Shown here one piece after another: positions 10,740 to 19,386 of a stretch of DNA of 64,000 nucleotides; the first letter of the stretch is position 1; every line of letters begins with the position of its first letter. The notes beneath the pieces were generated by a model. It saw only the letters and a list, made by a program, of their open reading frames with translations, made no database searches and was not told the origin of the DNA. A program made the translations under genes and the position numbers. Where the stretch lies: the NCBI RefSeq assembly GCF_026343115.1, contig NZ_JAPEMC010000001.1, forward strand, positions 5,621,001 through 5,685,000. The letters run 5' to 3'. Origin of the DNA: Streptomyces sp. NBC_00102 (GTDB taxonomy: Bacteria; Actinomycetota; Actinomycetes; Streptomycetales; Streptomycetaceae).

Positions 10740-12098
10740 ATGAACAAGCACCATGAATCCACCGGTCCCATCGACACCCAGCAAGTCACTCTGCGTGGCC
10801 CCGCGGATCTCGCGGACGCCCTCCCCTATCTGCTGGGATTCCATCCGGACGACAGTGTCGTCCTCGTGGCCCTGCACGGCGGACGTGGCCGGTTCGGAGG
10901 CCGACTGCGCCACGGGATCCCGCAGTCGGAGACGGAATGGGGTCGGGTCGCCGACCAGTTGGCGGACTGTCTGATCTCGGACAGCGGGCGGCGAGGTGAC
11001 CGGCCCGATGCGATCGTCCTCTTCCTGTGCCAGGACCCGGACACGGGTGAGGCCCCCCACGAGGTCATGGAGAGGCTGAGGCCCTTCGCCCAACTCCTGC
11101 GCACCGCCTGCGGTTCGCTCGACGTTCCCGTGCTGGAGGCACTCTGCATCTCCAACGGCAGGTACTGGTCGTACTGTTGCCCCGATGGGCGGTGCTGCCC
11201 GAGGGACGGCAACCCACTCGCCCTGCCGGGCACCACGGTGATGGCCGCCGCCGCGACCTATGCCGGGATCCAGGTCAGGGGCTCGCTGCGGGAGCTTGAG
11301 CAACGGCTCGTGCCCTGGTCCGGAGCGCACGCGCCGGAGCAGCTCCGTGCGCTGGACGAGGTGGGTGCGGCGATGGTGACCCGCATCCTCGACCCCCACG
11401 GGCGCAGCCAGGTGGCCGGCGAGACCCTGAACCTGGCGAGGTGCCTGCTGGAACGTGTCGGGAGAACTCCCGTGCTTCCTGCCGAGGGTGCCGCCGACTT
11501 CCGCGACGACGGCCTGATCGGCCACGACGAGGCCGCCGCCGTGATCCTGGGGCTTCAGGACCGAGAGACCCGGGACCGTGCCGCCCGGTGGATGGAGGGC
11601 TCGGAAGGCCATGCGGCACTGCGCCTCTGGCGTGCCCTCGCCCGGCGCTGTGTGGGGCCGTACATGGAGCATGCCGCCGCCCCGCTGGCGCTGGCCGCCT
11701 GGGTCTCGTGGTCGACCGGGGACGAGCCCGGGGCTCGGGTGGCTCTCTCGCTCGCGCTCAGGGCGGACCCGGACTACACCTTCGCCCAACTTCTCCACCA
11801 GGCGTGCAACGAAGGCGTGGACCCGGAGAAGCTGCGGCGCTGCCTGCGGGAAGAGGAAGAGGAAGCCCTGAAGTCCGCCGCCGGAGAAGGCGCTCCCCGG
11901 CCGGAAGCGACGGTGCCGCGCAGGGCGGGCCGGGTGAGGTCCGGGGCGTCCGCAGGGTCGTCCGCCACCACGCGGAGCAGGAAGGCCGCCGTCCGCACCC
12001 GCCCCGTCACCCCGGCCAACCCGGGGACGGCACACGCCCGGCGCCGGGAGAGGCTGCCGCGCGGGCGCCAGGAGGGCAGGGACGGAACCAGCGGCTGA
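10740..12098 (+). CDS. DUF4192 domain protein
   Basis: This 452-residue protein belongs to the actinobacterial DUF4192 family. The N-terminal signature ITLRGPADLADALPYLLGF is present as VTLRGPADLADALPYLLGFHPDDSVVLVAL, followed by long alpha-beta stretches. The helical C-terminal third includes YMEHAAAPLALAAWVSWSTGDEPGARVALSLALRADPDYTFAQLL, the conserved end of the family. The last 90 residues are basic, alanine/proline rich and probably disordered. No catalytic residues are known for the family. ATG 10740 is preferred over GTG 10722 because it fits the family start. The promoter region carries a paired DnaA-box palindrome, which is the only regulatory clue. Confidence 0.85.
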   Translation: MNKHHESTGPIDTQQVTLRGPADLADALPYLLGFHPDDSVVLVALHGGRGRFGGRLRHGIPQSETEWGRVADQLADCLISDSGRRGDRPDAIVLFLCQDPDTGEAPHEVMERLRPFAQLLRTACGSLDVPVLEALCISNGRYWSYCCPDGRCCPRDGNPLALPGTTVMAAAATYAGIQVRGSLRELEQRLVPWSGAHAPEQLRALDEVGAAMVTRILDPHGRSQVAGETLNLARCLLERVGRTPVLPAEGAADFRDDGLIGHDEAAAVILGLQDRETRDRAARWMEGSEGHAALRLWRALARRCVGPYMEHAAAPLALAAWVSWSTGDEPGARVALSLALRADPDYTFAQLLHQACNEGVDPEKLRRCLREEEEEALKSAAGEGAPRPEATVPRRAGRVRSGASAGSSATTRSRKAAVRTRPVTPANPGTAHARRRERLPRGRQEGRDGTSG

Positions 12099-12348
12099 GC
12101 CCGCCGGGCGCGGCCCGGGCGGCTCGGGAGGCCCGGCTCCTCGGCTCGGGCGGTTCCTCGGCTCTCCCCGTGTGGCTTCGGGGCGCGCGCGGCGGGTGCG
12201 GTGCGGCGGTGTGGTCCCGCGAGGGAGACCGCACCGCCGCGCCACCTGCGGCACCGGACTATCCCGTCGGCACCGGCACCGGCACCGGCACCGGAGGGGC
12301 CCCGCGTCCTCGTCCGGCGGCCCGCGCCTTCGTGCACGGCGGAATGGA

Positions 12349-12377
12349 GTGTTTATCGTCAGGGAGACGACTATGAT
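12349..12377 (+). promoter_or_regulatory. Predicted promoter and operator for the Nudix regulator gene, leaderless
   Basis: A good -10 element TATGAT lies at 12372-12377, and the next gene's ATG is at 12384. Transcription would therefore begin at or next to the start codon, giving a leaderless mRNA. An inverted repeat TCGTC (12356-12360) and GACGA (12366-12370) sits between the presumed -35 zone and the -10, where a repressor would block RNA polymerase. The -35 itself (around 12349-12354) is weak. Because the gene product carries a winged helix, autoregulation is a reasonable guess. The upstream non-coding stretch 12099-12348 also contains a short GGCACC hexamer repeat at about 12270-12293. 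Confidence 0.45.
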
Positions 12378-12383
12378 CGCCGC

Positions 12384-13148
12384 ATGCCGTCCTACGACCC
12401 GTCGACATTCCCGCCCTTCGCTGTCACGGTCGACCTGGTCGTGCTGACAGTGCGGCGCCACGCCCTCTGCGCACTGGTCGTACGGCGGGGGGAATCGCCC
12501 TTCCAGGGGTGCTGGGCGCTGCCCGGCGGGTTCGTCCGCGCGGACGAGGACCTCGGCGCCGCGGCAGCCCGCGAGCTGGTGGAGGAGACCGGGCTCTGCG
12601 CACACGATCCGGCCGTTCCCGCGGCCGACAACGGCGCCCACCTCGAGCAGCTCGCCACGTACGGGGCCCCGTCCCGTGACCCGCGCATGCGGGTCGTCAG
12701 TGTGGCCCACCTCGCGCTCTCGCCCGACCTGCCCTCCCCCCGCGCGGGGGGAGACGCCAACAGCGCGCGCTGGGCGCCGGTGGACGACCTGCTCGCCGTG
12801 GGCGGTGACACGGTGGGGGAGGAGGAGTCGCCCGCTCCGCTGGCGTTCGACCACGCCCGCATCCTCGCGGACGGCGTGGAGCGGGCCCGGTCCAAGATCG
12901 AATACTCCTCGCTCGCCACGGCTTTCTGTCCCCCGGAGTTCACGGTCGGGGAACTGCGCCGCGTCTACGAGGCCGTGTGGGGAGTGGTCCTGGACCCCAG
13001 GAATTTCCACCGCAAGGTCACCGGCACGCCAGGGTTCCTGGTGCCCTCCGGAGGCACGACGACCCGACAGGGCGGACGTCCTGCCCAGTTGTTCCGCGCG
13101 GGTTCCGCCACCGTGCTCAACCCGCCCATGCTGAGGCCGGAAGTCTGA
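12384..13148 (+). CDS. Nudix hydrolase with C-terminal winged helix (NrtR-like)
   Basis: This 254-residue protein opens with a Nudix fold. The Nudix box is intact: Gly, five residues, Glu, seven residues, then RELVEETGL (within GGFVRADEDLGAAAARELVEETGL, about residues 50-73). It should therefore still bind metal and hydrolyse a nucleoside-diphosphate compound such as ADP-ribose. The C-terminal 100 residues (FTVGELRRVYEAVWG, then LDPRNFHRKVTGTPGF) match the winged-helix domain of NrtR, a regulator of NAD metabolism that senses ADP-ribose. I infer a transcription factor with a catalytic or sensing Nudix domain. No NAD biosynthesis gene is adjacent. The upstream in-frame extension to 12201 looks non-coding. 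Confidence 0.85.
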   Translation: MPSYDPSTFPPFAVTVDLVVLTVRRHALCALVVRRGESPFQGCWALPGGFVRADEDLGAAAARELVEETGLCAHDPAVPAADNGAHLEQLATYGAPSRDPRMRVVSVAHLALSPDLPSPRAGGDANSARWAPVDDLLAVGGDTVGEEESPAPLAFDHARILADGVERARSKIEYSSLATAFCPPEFTVGELRRVYEAVWGVVLDPRNFHRKVTGTPGFLVPSGGTTTRQGGRPAQLFRAGSATVLNPPMLRPEV

Positions 13149-13583
13149 AGACCCGTGACCGGTGCGCGGTGAGTGGCAACCCTCGCCCCCCGACCGGCGA
13201 CTCTCCACTGGCAGCCCCGGCCCACGGGCGGCGAGGGCGAGAGGGCGATCCCCGACCGGCGAGGGCGAGAGGGCGATCCCCGACCGGCGAGGGCGAGAGG
13301 GCGACCCCCGACCGGCGAGGGTGGCCGGCGGGCGGTCCCGCTGTCCGGGTGGACCGACGAGCGGTGCCGGGGCGCGAACTCCGCGACTGCCCGCGACTGC
13401 CCGCGACCGCCCCCGACGGCTCCGCGCTGCTCCGTCGTTCGGCCGCTCGGCGGTTCCCCGAGTGCGTGAGCGCGGAACACTCGTAGATTTCCCGCTGCAC
13501 AAAAAGTCGCAAATGTCGCGTTATGTTGCTGAGGTACGCACGCTCCCTGCCGCCGAGCGCTCACACCTTCCGCGAGAGAAGCG
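13149..13583. other. Non-coding stretch between the Nudix gene and the ABC gene
   Basis: About 435 bases with no convincing gene. It holds a 28-base minisatellite (listed separately) and three near-copies of a CGCGACTGCC decamer at about 13381-13410. A short imperfect hairpin follows around 13459-13483 (CGAGTG with CACTCG). The last 100 bases turn AT-richer (about 13485-13530), including a repeated GTCGCAAATGTCGC element, which is the likely promoter zone for the ABC gene. I could not place -35 and -10 boxes with confidence. Confidence 0.5.
13230..13320. repeat. 28-base tandem repeat, about 3.3 copies
   Basis: Units beginning GGCGAGGGCGAG start at 13230, 13258 and 13286, with a partial fourth copy at 13314-13320. 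Copies one and two are identical; copy three differs by a single T to C change near its end. The array lies between genes and has no CRISPR-like spacers. Near-identity of the units suggests recent slippage or expansion, so copy number is likely to differ between strains. Confidence 0.85.
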
Positions 13584-15308
13584 ATGCTCCAGGCCATCGG
13601 ACTGACCAGTGCCCGCCGCCGCGATCTGCCGCCCGCGGTGGACGATCTCACCTTCGAGGCCCGCTCGGGCCGTGTCACCGCGCTCCTCGGCGTCCCCGGC
13701 GCCGGAAAGACGACGGCCCTGCGCCTGATGCTCGAACTGGACCCCGGGCGCGGAGTCACCTACTTCCGGGGCCGTCCCCTGCACCGGATCGGACACCCGC
13801 CCCGGGAAGTGGGCGTGCTCCTCGGGGACGTACCCGGGCATCCGGCGCGGTCCGCGCGGGGGCAGCTGCGCATGCTCTGCGCCGCCGCCGGGGCGCCCTT
13901 GTCGCGCGCCGACGAGATGCTCGACGTGGTCGGCCTCTCCGGGCTGGGGGATCAGCGCATCGGTGGGCTCTCCGTAGGCATGGACCGCAGACTGGGGCTC
14001 GCCGCAGCCCTGTTGGGCGATCCGCACACGCTGCTGCTCGACGACCCCACCGACGGACTGTCCTCCCATGAGAGCGGCTGGCTGTACGGGCTGATGCGCG
14101 CGCACGCGGCCCAGGGAGGCACCGTGCTGTGGACGACCAGTGACCCCAAGGAGGCCGTGCGCTCGGCGGACCGCGTCGTCACCATCGGTGGCGGCAGACT
14201 CGTGGCCGACCAGGAGGTCGCCGACTTCGCCCGCACCAGACTCCGCCCGCGCGTCGTCGTGCAGTCCCCGCATGCCGCCCGTCTCGCGGCGGTGGTCGGC
14301 CGGGAAGCCCGGGACGCGCGCCGGTCCGTGGAGATCGTCGCCGAGGAGGGGGCCCGCCTCTCGGTGTACGGGAGCAACTGCGCGGAGATCGGGGACGCCG
14401 CCTTCCGGTACGACATTCCTCTCCACCGGCTCGCCGACGAACTCGCGGACGCCGGCCCTCCCGCACCTCCCGCGCCGGCGCCCGCCTCGGCCGCGGCGCT
14501 CTCGGAACTGCCGCCGCCGATCACCGTTCGCCCTCCGCGGGGCCCGCTGCGTCCGATGCGGTACGAGGTGAGGCGCATGCTGGGGGTGAGGACAACGCCG
14601 TTGATCATGGCGGTTGTTCTGATCGCGTCGGCGGCGGCCTCGGCGCTGCTGGCGCGTACGGGGGGGACCTCGCAGCCGCATCTGCTCGCCGGCTGGCCCG
14701 CGCTGCTGCCGCTTCCTCCCGCGGCACTCGGGGCGGGCCTGCTGGGAGCACTCTCCTACGGCGACGAATTCCGTTACCCGGCTCTCGCGGCGAGCAGGGG
14801 GACGGTGCCGAGGAGGCTCGGGCTTCTCGTGGCGAAACTGCTCGTCACCGGGGCGGCGGCGACGGCCCTTTCGCTCCTCGTGGTGGTCTGCGACATCCAG
14901 TCGATCCGCCTCCTCTACGGGGCGGAGGCCGCCGCGATTCCCGGGAACGCGCCTTTGGCGGCCGCGAGTTGGATCGGTCTGGCGGTCGGTTGCGCCTGGG
15001 CGGGGCTGCTTGCCGCCGGGACCTTCCGGGTGGCCGGCGCGGGAGTGGCGGCGGTCCTCGCCATTCCCGTGCTCGTGGTGCCGTTGTTGCAGAAGGTGTT
15101 CGCCGGGCCCGCCGCCCACGCGCTGACCGGATTCCCCGCCCGTCTGCGGGGGCTGGCCTGGCTCGACGTCCCGCCGGGGCCGGACCGGTGGCTGCTCGCG
15201 GTCGGCCGAGTCCTGGCCCAGCCCGTCGGTCTGGCGCTTCTCGTCTCCCTGGCGGCTCTGGTCTGCGCCTACGCGGGCACCGCCCTGCGGAACAGGGCAC
15301 GTTGGTGA
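13584..15308 (+). CDS. Single-chain ABC protein: ATPase domain fused to a membrane domain
   Basis: This 574-residue protein has an N-terminal ATPase domain with Walker A GVPGAGKT (36-43), a signature reduced to LSVGM (129-133), Walker B TLLLDDP (149-155) and a switch histidine region reading TTSDP. After a proline/alanine linker near residue 300 come about six hydrophobic segments from VRTTPLIMAVVLIAS to the C-terminus, resembling an ABC-2 type exporter half. The Walker B glutamate that normally drives ATP hydrolysis is Asp, and the H-loop histidine seems replaced by Ser. ATPase activity may be weak or regulatory. It lies directly upstream of whiH, as in other streptomycetes from memory. The substrate is unknown. 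Confidence 0.82.
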   Translation: MLQAIGLTSARRRDLPPAVDDLTFEARSGRVTALLGVPGAGKTTALRLMLELDPGRGVTYFRGRPLHRIGHPPREVGVLLGDVPGHPARSARGQLRMLCAAAGAPLSRADEMLDVVGLSGLGDQRIGGLSVGMDRRLGLAAALLGDPHTLLLDDPTDGLSSHESGWLYGLMRAHAAQGGTVLWTTSDPKEAVRSADRVVTIGGGRLVADQEVADFARTRLRPRVVVQSPHAARLAAVVGREARDARRSVEIVAEEGARLSVYGSNCAEIGDAAFRYDIPLHRLADELADAGPPAPPAPAPASAAALSELPPPITVRPPRGPLRPMRYEVRRMLGVRTTPLIMAVVLIASAAASALLARTGGTSQPHLLAGWPALLPLPPAALGAGLLGALSYGDEFRYPALAASRGTVPRRLGLLVAKLLVTGAAATALSLLVVVCDIQSIRLLYGAEAAAIPGNAPLAAASWIGLAVGCAWAGLLAAGTFRVAGAGVAAVLAIPVLVVPLLQKVFAGPAAHALTGFPARLRGLAWLDVPPGPDRWLLAVGRVLAQPVGLALLVSLAALVCAYAGTALRNRARW

Positions 15309-15434
15309 CCATGAGAGAGGCGGTGGCCGCATGACGAACCCCAAGCCCGCCTCCCGATGGCCGAATTGAGACGATAAAGCGTCAATTGTGGCGTCAGCGA
15401 CGATCACCCTTTCGTGTGCTTTTCAGCAAAGACC

Positions 15435-15462
15435 TCAAGGGGTGCGCGAACCAGGCCGACAA
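15435..15462 (+). promoter_or_regulatory. Sigma-WhiG (FliA-type) promoter of whiH
   Basis: TCAA at 15435-15438 is separated by 16 bases from GCCGACAA at 15455-15462. This is close to the flagellar-type consensus TAAA, 15-16 bases, GCCGATAA used by sigma-WhiG. In S. coelicolor whiH is a known sigma-WhiG target, so sequence and established knowledge agree. The predicted first transcribed base (about 15469-15470) coincides with the GTG start at 15470. Upstream, 15363-15390 contains a short AT-rich hairpin-like element (GACG, ATAAAG, CGTC) that may end the ABC transcript. Confidence 0.75.
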
Positions 15463-15469
15463 ATGATGC

Positions 15470-16357
15470 GTGAGTACCCTTGCGCACACCATGATGACCA
15501 CCGCCCGCTCCGCCGATTCCGGCCTCGCCGGCCCGGGCGATCTCGACCGTTACCCCTACGCGGAGCCGGCCGGTGACCGCGCACCGCTGCGTTCCTGGGG
15601 TGGCTCCGAATCCGAGCTGGGGCGCACCGGTCGGCGGGGGTCGGCCAGCCGCGGCCGTGGCCTGCACGGCCAACTCGTCCAGCAGCTCGGTCAGATGATC
15701 GTCTCGGGCGACCTCGGCGCGGACCGCCCGCTCGTGCCCGAAGAGATCGGGCAGCGATTCGAAGTCTCCCGAACCGTGGTGCGCGAGTCCCTGCGCGTCC
15801 TCGAAGCCAAGGGCCTGGTCAGTGCCCGCCCCAATGTGGGGACCCGGGTGCGCCCGGTCAGTGACTGGAACCTGCTCGACCCCGACATCATCGAATGGCG
15901 CGCCTTCGGCCCTCAGCGCGACGACCAGCGCCGCGAGCTGGCGGAGCTGCGGCTGACGATCGAGCCGCTCGCCGCGCGGCTCGCTGCCGGTCATGGCCGG
16001 GAGGACGTGCAGCAGCGGCTCGGCGACATGGTCGAGATCATGGGGCACGCGCTGGCTCAGGGTGACGGAGTCACCTTCTCCCGTGCCGACGCCGAGTTCC
16101 ACGCTCTGCTGATCCAGGCCGCGGGCAACCGCATGCTGGACCACCTCTCCGGCATCGTGTCCGCCGCTCTCCACGTCTCCGGCAGCCCGGTCACCGGGTG
16201 CGACAGGCCCAGCGAGGCTTCGGTGGGCCAGCACGCCAGGATCGCCGACGCCCTCGCAGCGGCCGACGAGGCCGGCGCGGAGTCGGCCATGCGCCAGCTC
16301 CTCGTCGTCGTCCACCCCGAGGTGGAGCGAGTGGTTCCGGCTCCGCGCGAGCACTGA
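15470..16357 (+). CDS. whiH: Sporulation transcription factor WhiH (GntR family)
   Basis: WhiH is a GntR/FadR-type DNA-binding protein needed for proper septation of aerial hyphae in Streptomyces. This 295-residue protein has the winged helix at about residues 60-125 (LHGQLVQQLGQMIVSGDLG, then VPEEIGQRFEVSRTVVRESLRVLEAKGLVSARPNVGTRV). A helical FCD-type effector domain follows, with acidic and histidine residues (DAEFHALLIQAAGNRMLDHLSG). Its position immediately before hrdB matches the known S. coelicolor locus. GTG 15470 is used for its agreement with the remembered protein start; ATG 15491 is an alternative. In S. coelicolor, whiH is transcribed by sigma-WhiG and represses itself. Confidence 0.95.
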   Translation: MSTLAHTMMTTARSADSGLAGPGDLDRYPYAEPAGDRAPLRSWGGSESELGRTGRRGSASRGRGLHGQLVQQLGQMIVSGDLGADRPLVPEEIGQRFEVSRTVVRESLRVLEAKGLVSARPNVGTRVRPVSDWNLLDPDIIEWRAFGPQRDDQRRELAELRLTIEPLAARLAAGHGREDVQQRLGDMVEIMGHALAQGDGVTFSRADAEFHALLIQAAGNRMLDHLSGIVSAALHVSGSPVTGCDRPSEASVGQHARIADALAAADEAGAESAMRQLLVVVHPEVERVVPAPREH

Positions 16358-16385
16358 GAGCGGTACGGCCGGGGTATACGCACCC

Positions 16386-16417
16386 TGTGCCGCCGGACCG
16401 TGCGGTCCGGCGGCACA
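16386..16417 (+). terminator. Terminator after whiH
   Basis: A perfect 14-base-pair stem (16386-16399 with 16404-16417) closes a GTGC loop 28 bases after the whiH stop codon. There is no U-run, as is usual in Streptomyces. It separates whiH from the hrdB promoter region. Confidence 0.85.
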
Positions 16418-16677
16418 ATTGTGGGGGGATGTCCTCCCTGGCACTGTTCGTCGCAAAAGAGGTGTGACTCGGACCACGCGGATTGGGCGTAACACTCCTC
16501 GAAACAGTGCGATGACCTAAGAGGTGACCGCCGCGGAAGGAATACAGCAAGCATTCGGTGCGCTGTGCAGTTCCCAGGCCAAGCCCGCGCCGTCGGCGAC
16601 ACTCCAGTCGACGGACGTCGGTTCCAGCCCTCCAGGGCCGGGCCGGAAGCCGTTTCCATCGTTCCGAGAGGTTGTTC
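16418..16677 (+). other. hrdB promoter and leader region
   Basis: About 260 bases lie between the whiH terminator and the hrdB start. In S. coelicolor hrdB has two promoters, one of them read by the stress sigma factor SigR. Here a GGAAT element occurs at 16539-16543, but 18 bases later the sequence is GCT rather than the expected GTT, so I do not call a SigR promoter. The AT-richer stretch 16480-16560 is the most promoter-like part. A GAGAGG ribosome site lies before the GTG at 16678. Confidence 0.45.
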
Positions 16678-18219
16678 GTGTCGGCCAGCACATCCCGTAC
16701 GCTCCCGCCGGAGATTGCCGAATCCGAGTCCGTCACGGCGCTCATCGAGCGGGGAAAGGCTGATGGGCAGATCGCCGGCGACGACGTGCGTCGGGCCTTC
16801 GAGGCTGACCAGATTCCGCCGACCCAGTGGAAGAACGTTCTGCGCAGCCTCAATCAGATCCTCGAGGAAGAGGGTGTGACGCTGATGGTCAGTGCCGCGG
16901 AGTCGCCGAAGCGCGCCCGCAAGAGCGTCGCAGCGAAGAGCCCGGTCAAGCGCACCGCCACCAAGACCGTCGCGGCGAAGACGACCGTGACGAGGACCGT
17001 CGCGGCGTCCGCCGCCCCGGCCGTCGACAGCACGGACGCGTCCGGTGAATCCGGCGCCGTTCCCGCGAAGAAGGCGGTGGCCAAGAAGGCTGCCGTGAAG
17101 AAGACCGCCGTGAAGAAGACGGCGGCCAAGAAGACCGCCGCCAAGAAGTCCGGCAAGCAGGACGACGACCTCCTCGACGGTGACGAGGCGGTCGAGGACG
17201 TCAAGGTCGGCAAGGGCGAGGACGAGGAGAGCGAGGGCGAGAGCAAGGGCTTCGTCCTCTCCGACGAGGACGAGGACGACGCGCCCGCGCAGCAGGTCGC
17301 CGTCGCCGGTGCCACCGCCGACCCGGTCAAGGACTACCTGAAGCAGATCGGCAAGGTCCCCCTCCTCAACGCCGAGCAGGAGGTGGAGCTCGCCAAGCGG
17401 ATCGAGGCTGGTCTGTTCGCCGAGGACAAGCTGGCGAACGCCGACAAGCTCGCGCCGAAGCTCAAGCGCGAGCTGGAGATCATCGCCGAGGACGGCCGGC
17501 GGGCCAAGAACCACCTGCTGGAGGCCAACCTCCGTCTCGTGGTCTCGCTCGCCAAGCGTTACACCGGCCGCGGCATGCTCTTCCTGGACCTGATCCAGGA
17601 GGGCAACCTCGGTCTGATCCGCGCGGTCGAGAAGTTCGACTACACCAAGGGTTACAAGTTCTCCACGTACGCCACCTGGTGGATCCGTCAGGCGATCACC
17701 CGCGCCATGGCCGACCAGGCCCGCACCATCCGTATCCCGGTGCACATGGTCGAGGTCATCAACAAGCTGGCGCGTGTCCAGCGGCAGATGCTCCAGGACC
17801 TGGGCCGCGAGCCCACCCCGGAGGAGCTGGCCAAGGAACTCGACATGACCCCTGAGAAGGTCATCGAGGTCCAGAAGTACGGGCGCGAGCCGATCTCCCT
17901 CCACACCCCGCTGGGTGAGGACGGGGACAGCGAGTTCGGTGACCTCATCGAGGACTCCGAGGCGGTCGTCCCGGCCGACGCGGTGAGCTTCACCCTCCTC
18001 CAGGAGCAGCTGCACTCGGTGCTCGACACCCTCTCCGAGCGTGAGGCGGGCGTGGTCTCGATGCGCTTCGGTCTCACCGACGGCCAGCCGAAGACGCTGG
18101 ACGAGATCGGCAAGGTCTACGGGGTGACGCGTGAGCGCATCCGGCAGATCGAGTCGAAGACCATGTCGAAGCTCCGCCACCCGTCGCGGTCGCAGGTCCT
18201 GCGCGACTACCTCGACTGA
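16678..18219 (+). CDS. hrdB: Principal RNA polymerase sigma factor HrdB
   Basis: HrdB is the essential housekeeping sigma-70 factor of Streptomyces. The 513-residue protein begins [16 protein letters not shown] with sigma region 1.1-like sequence. It then has a long lysine/alanine and acidic linker ([12 protein letters not shown] and a Glu/Asp-rich stretch at about residues 80-205) that is characteristic of streptomycete HrdB. Regions 1.2 to 4 follow: [31 protein letters not shown], the region 2 core [32 protein letters not shown], and region 4 helix-turn-helix [23 protein letters not shown] 16678 fits the known start and has GAGAGG six bases upstream. The frame extends further upstream, but that part does not belong to the family. 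Confidence 0.98.
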   Translation: MSASTSRTLPPEIAESESVTALIERGKADGQIAGDDVRRAFEADQIPPTQWKNVLRSLNQILEEEGVTLMVSAAESPKRARKSVAAKSPVKRTATKTVAAKTTVTRTVAASAAPAVDSTDASGESGAVPAKKAVAKKAAVKKTAVKKTAAKKTAAKKSGKQDDDLLDGDEAVEDVKVGKGEDEESEGESKGFVLSDEDEDDAPAQQVAVAGATADPVKDYLKQIGKVPLLNAEQEVELAKRIEAGLFAEDKLANADKLAPKLKRELEIIAEDGRRAKNHLLEANLRLVVSLAKRYTGRGMLFLDLIQEGNLGLIRAVEKFDYTKGYKFSTYATWWIRQAITRAMADQARTIRIPVHMVEVINKLARVQRQMLQDLGREPTPEELAKELDMTPEKVIEVQKYGREPISLHTPLGEDGDSEFGDLIEDSEAVVPADAVSFTLLQEQLHSVLDTLSEREAGVVSMRFGLTDGQPKTLDEIGKVYGVTRERIRQIESKTMSKLRHPSRSQVLRDYLD

Positions 18220-18235
18220 GTCGACCGGTCGCACA

Positions 18236-18283
18236 GAACGGGCCGGGGCCCGGAACCGAACGGTTCCGGGCCCCGGCCCGTTC
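18236..18283 (+). terminator. Strong terminator after hrdB
   Basis: A perfect 22-base-pair stem (18236-18257 with 18262-18283) with a GAAC loop starts 17 bases after the hrdB stop. It is followed by CCTTTGG. This is one of the longest perfect stems in the window and should insulate the protease gene from hrdB. Confidence 0.93.
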
Positions 18284-18357
18284 CCTTTGGGGGTGCGGGC
18301 CGCTTCGGACTGGATGACTCTGAGTAGGTGATATCCACCTCGGAGTCAGGAGTGTCC

Positions 18358-19185
18358 ATGTCCCACAGGTTCGCTCGTGCCTTGACCGGAGCGGTGGCGC
18401 TGACGGCGGCCACCGCTCTGGCGGCCGGGTCCCCGGCGTCCGCCGCGACCGACAGCATCATCATCGGAGGAGAGCCCGTCAGCGTGGCGGACAACCCGTG
18501 GGTGGTGGCTCTGTCCAGCCGCGCCCTGTTCGGGGAGTCGCGCGGCGGACAGTTCTGCGGGGCGGTGGTGATCGCTCCCGCCAAGGTGCTGACCGCCGCC
18601 CACTGCCTCGGTTCCGACGTGCTCGGCGGGGAGGTGGCGGACGTACCGGACCTGCGGGTCGTCGCGGGGCGGGACGACCTGCGCGGTACCGAGGGGCAGG
18701 AGATCCCGGTCGCGGAGGCATGGATCAATCCCTCGTACGACCCCGGCACCAACGTGGGCGACGCCGCCGTGCTCACACTGACCGAAGCGCTGCCGGAAGA
18801 AAGTTCGATCCCGGTCGCCCGGGACGGTGACGAGGCCTACCTCGCGGGCGGCCAGGCGCTCGTCTACGGGTGGGGGGACACGACCGGGTACGGAACGTAC
18901 GCGTCGACGCTGCGTGCTGCCTCGGTGCAGGTGCTGTCGGACGAGGCGTGCGGCGTCGCCTACCCGGGCGGCTCGCGCGGGAAGTACGACGCCTCCTCGA
19001 TGGTCTGCGCGGGCGACCCCGACGGTGGCTACGACGCGTGCCAGGGCGACAGCGGAGGGCCACTGGTGGTCGACGGGCGCCTCATCGGCCTTGTCTCCTG
19101 GGGCAACGGCTGTGCGCGCGCCGACAGCCCGGGGGTATACACCCGGGTCTCCGCCGCGGTCACCTGGGCGGCCGGCAGGATCTGA
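18358..19185 (+). CDS. Secreted trypsin-like serine protease (S1 family)
   Basis: This 275-residue protein has a Sec signal peptide ([29 protein letters not shown], likely cut after ASA near residue 30) and a short propeptide ATDS. The mature domain begins IIIGG. The catalytic triad is visible as TAAHC (His), [10 protein letters not shown] (Asp) and [11 protein letters not shown] (Ser). The cysteines around FCGAV, AAHC, EACG, MVCAG, DACQG and NGCAR fit the usual disulfides. The aspartate in [11 protein letters not shown], six residues before the catalytic serine, sits at the trypsin specificity site and predicts cleavage after Lys or Arg. ATG 18358 has AGGAG before it. It is insulated by terminators on both sides. 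Confidence 0.93.
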   Translation: MSHRFARALTGAVALTAATALAAGSPASAATDSIIIGGEPVSVADNPWVVALSSRALFGESRGGQFCGAVVIAPAKVLTAAHCLGSDVLGGEVADVPDLRVVAGRDDLRGTEGQEIPVAEAWINPSYDPGTNVGDAAVLTLTEALPEESSIPVARDGDEAYLAGGQALVYGWGDTTGYGTYASTLRAASVQVLSDEACGVAYPGGSRGKYDASSMVCAGDPDGGYDACQGDSGGPLVVDGRLIGLVSWGNGCARADSPGVYTRVSAAVTWAAGRI

Positions 19186-19307
19186 GGGACGGGGGCTCCC
19201 GAGCCGCGCCCTCCGGGCCGCCACGCCCCCAGCGGCGCCCTCAGCGGTCGCGGCCCCGGTGGCGGCCCAGGGGCCGCACGACGCGGTGACACCGGATACA
19301 TGAGAAC

Positions 19308-19339
19308 GGGCGGCTTCCCCCACACCGGGGAAGCCGCCC
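19308..19339. terminator. Bidirectional terminator between convergent genes
   Basis: A perfect 13-base-pair stem (19308-19320 with 19327-19339) with a CACACC loop lies between the protease gene (+) and the DUF7455 gene (-). It can serve both. Confidence 0.85.
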
Positions 19340-19386
19340 GTCGGACGGTCAGGGACCGGCCCATGGCTCGTCGTGGATGCGAGGTG

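Noticed and set aside
13230..13320. Short repeats as a CRISPR array
   Set aside because: The units are directly adjacent with no unique spacers; the same holds for the array at 45984-46095.
16539..16564. GGAAT element as a SigR promoter for hrdB
   Set aside because: The required GTT about 18 bases later is missing (GCT is found), so the match is incomplete.
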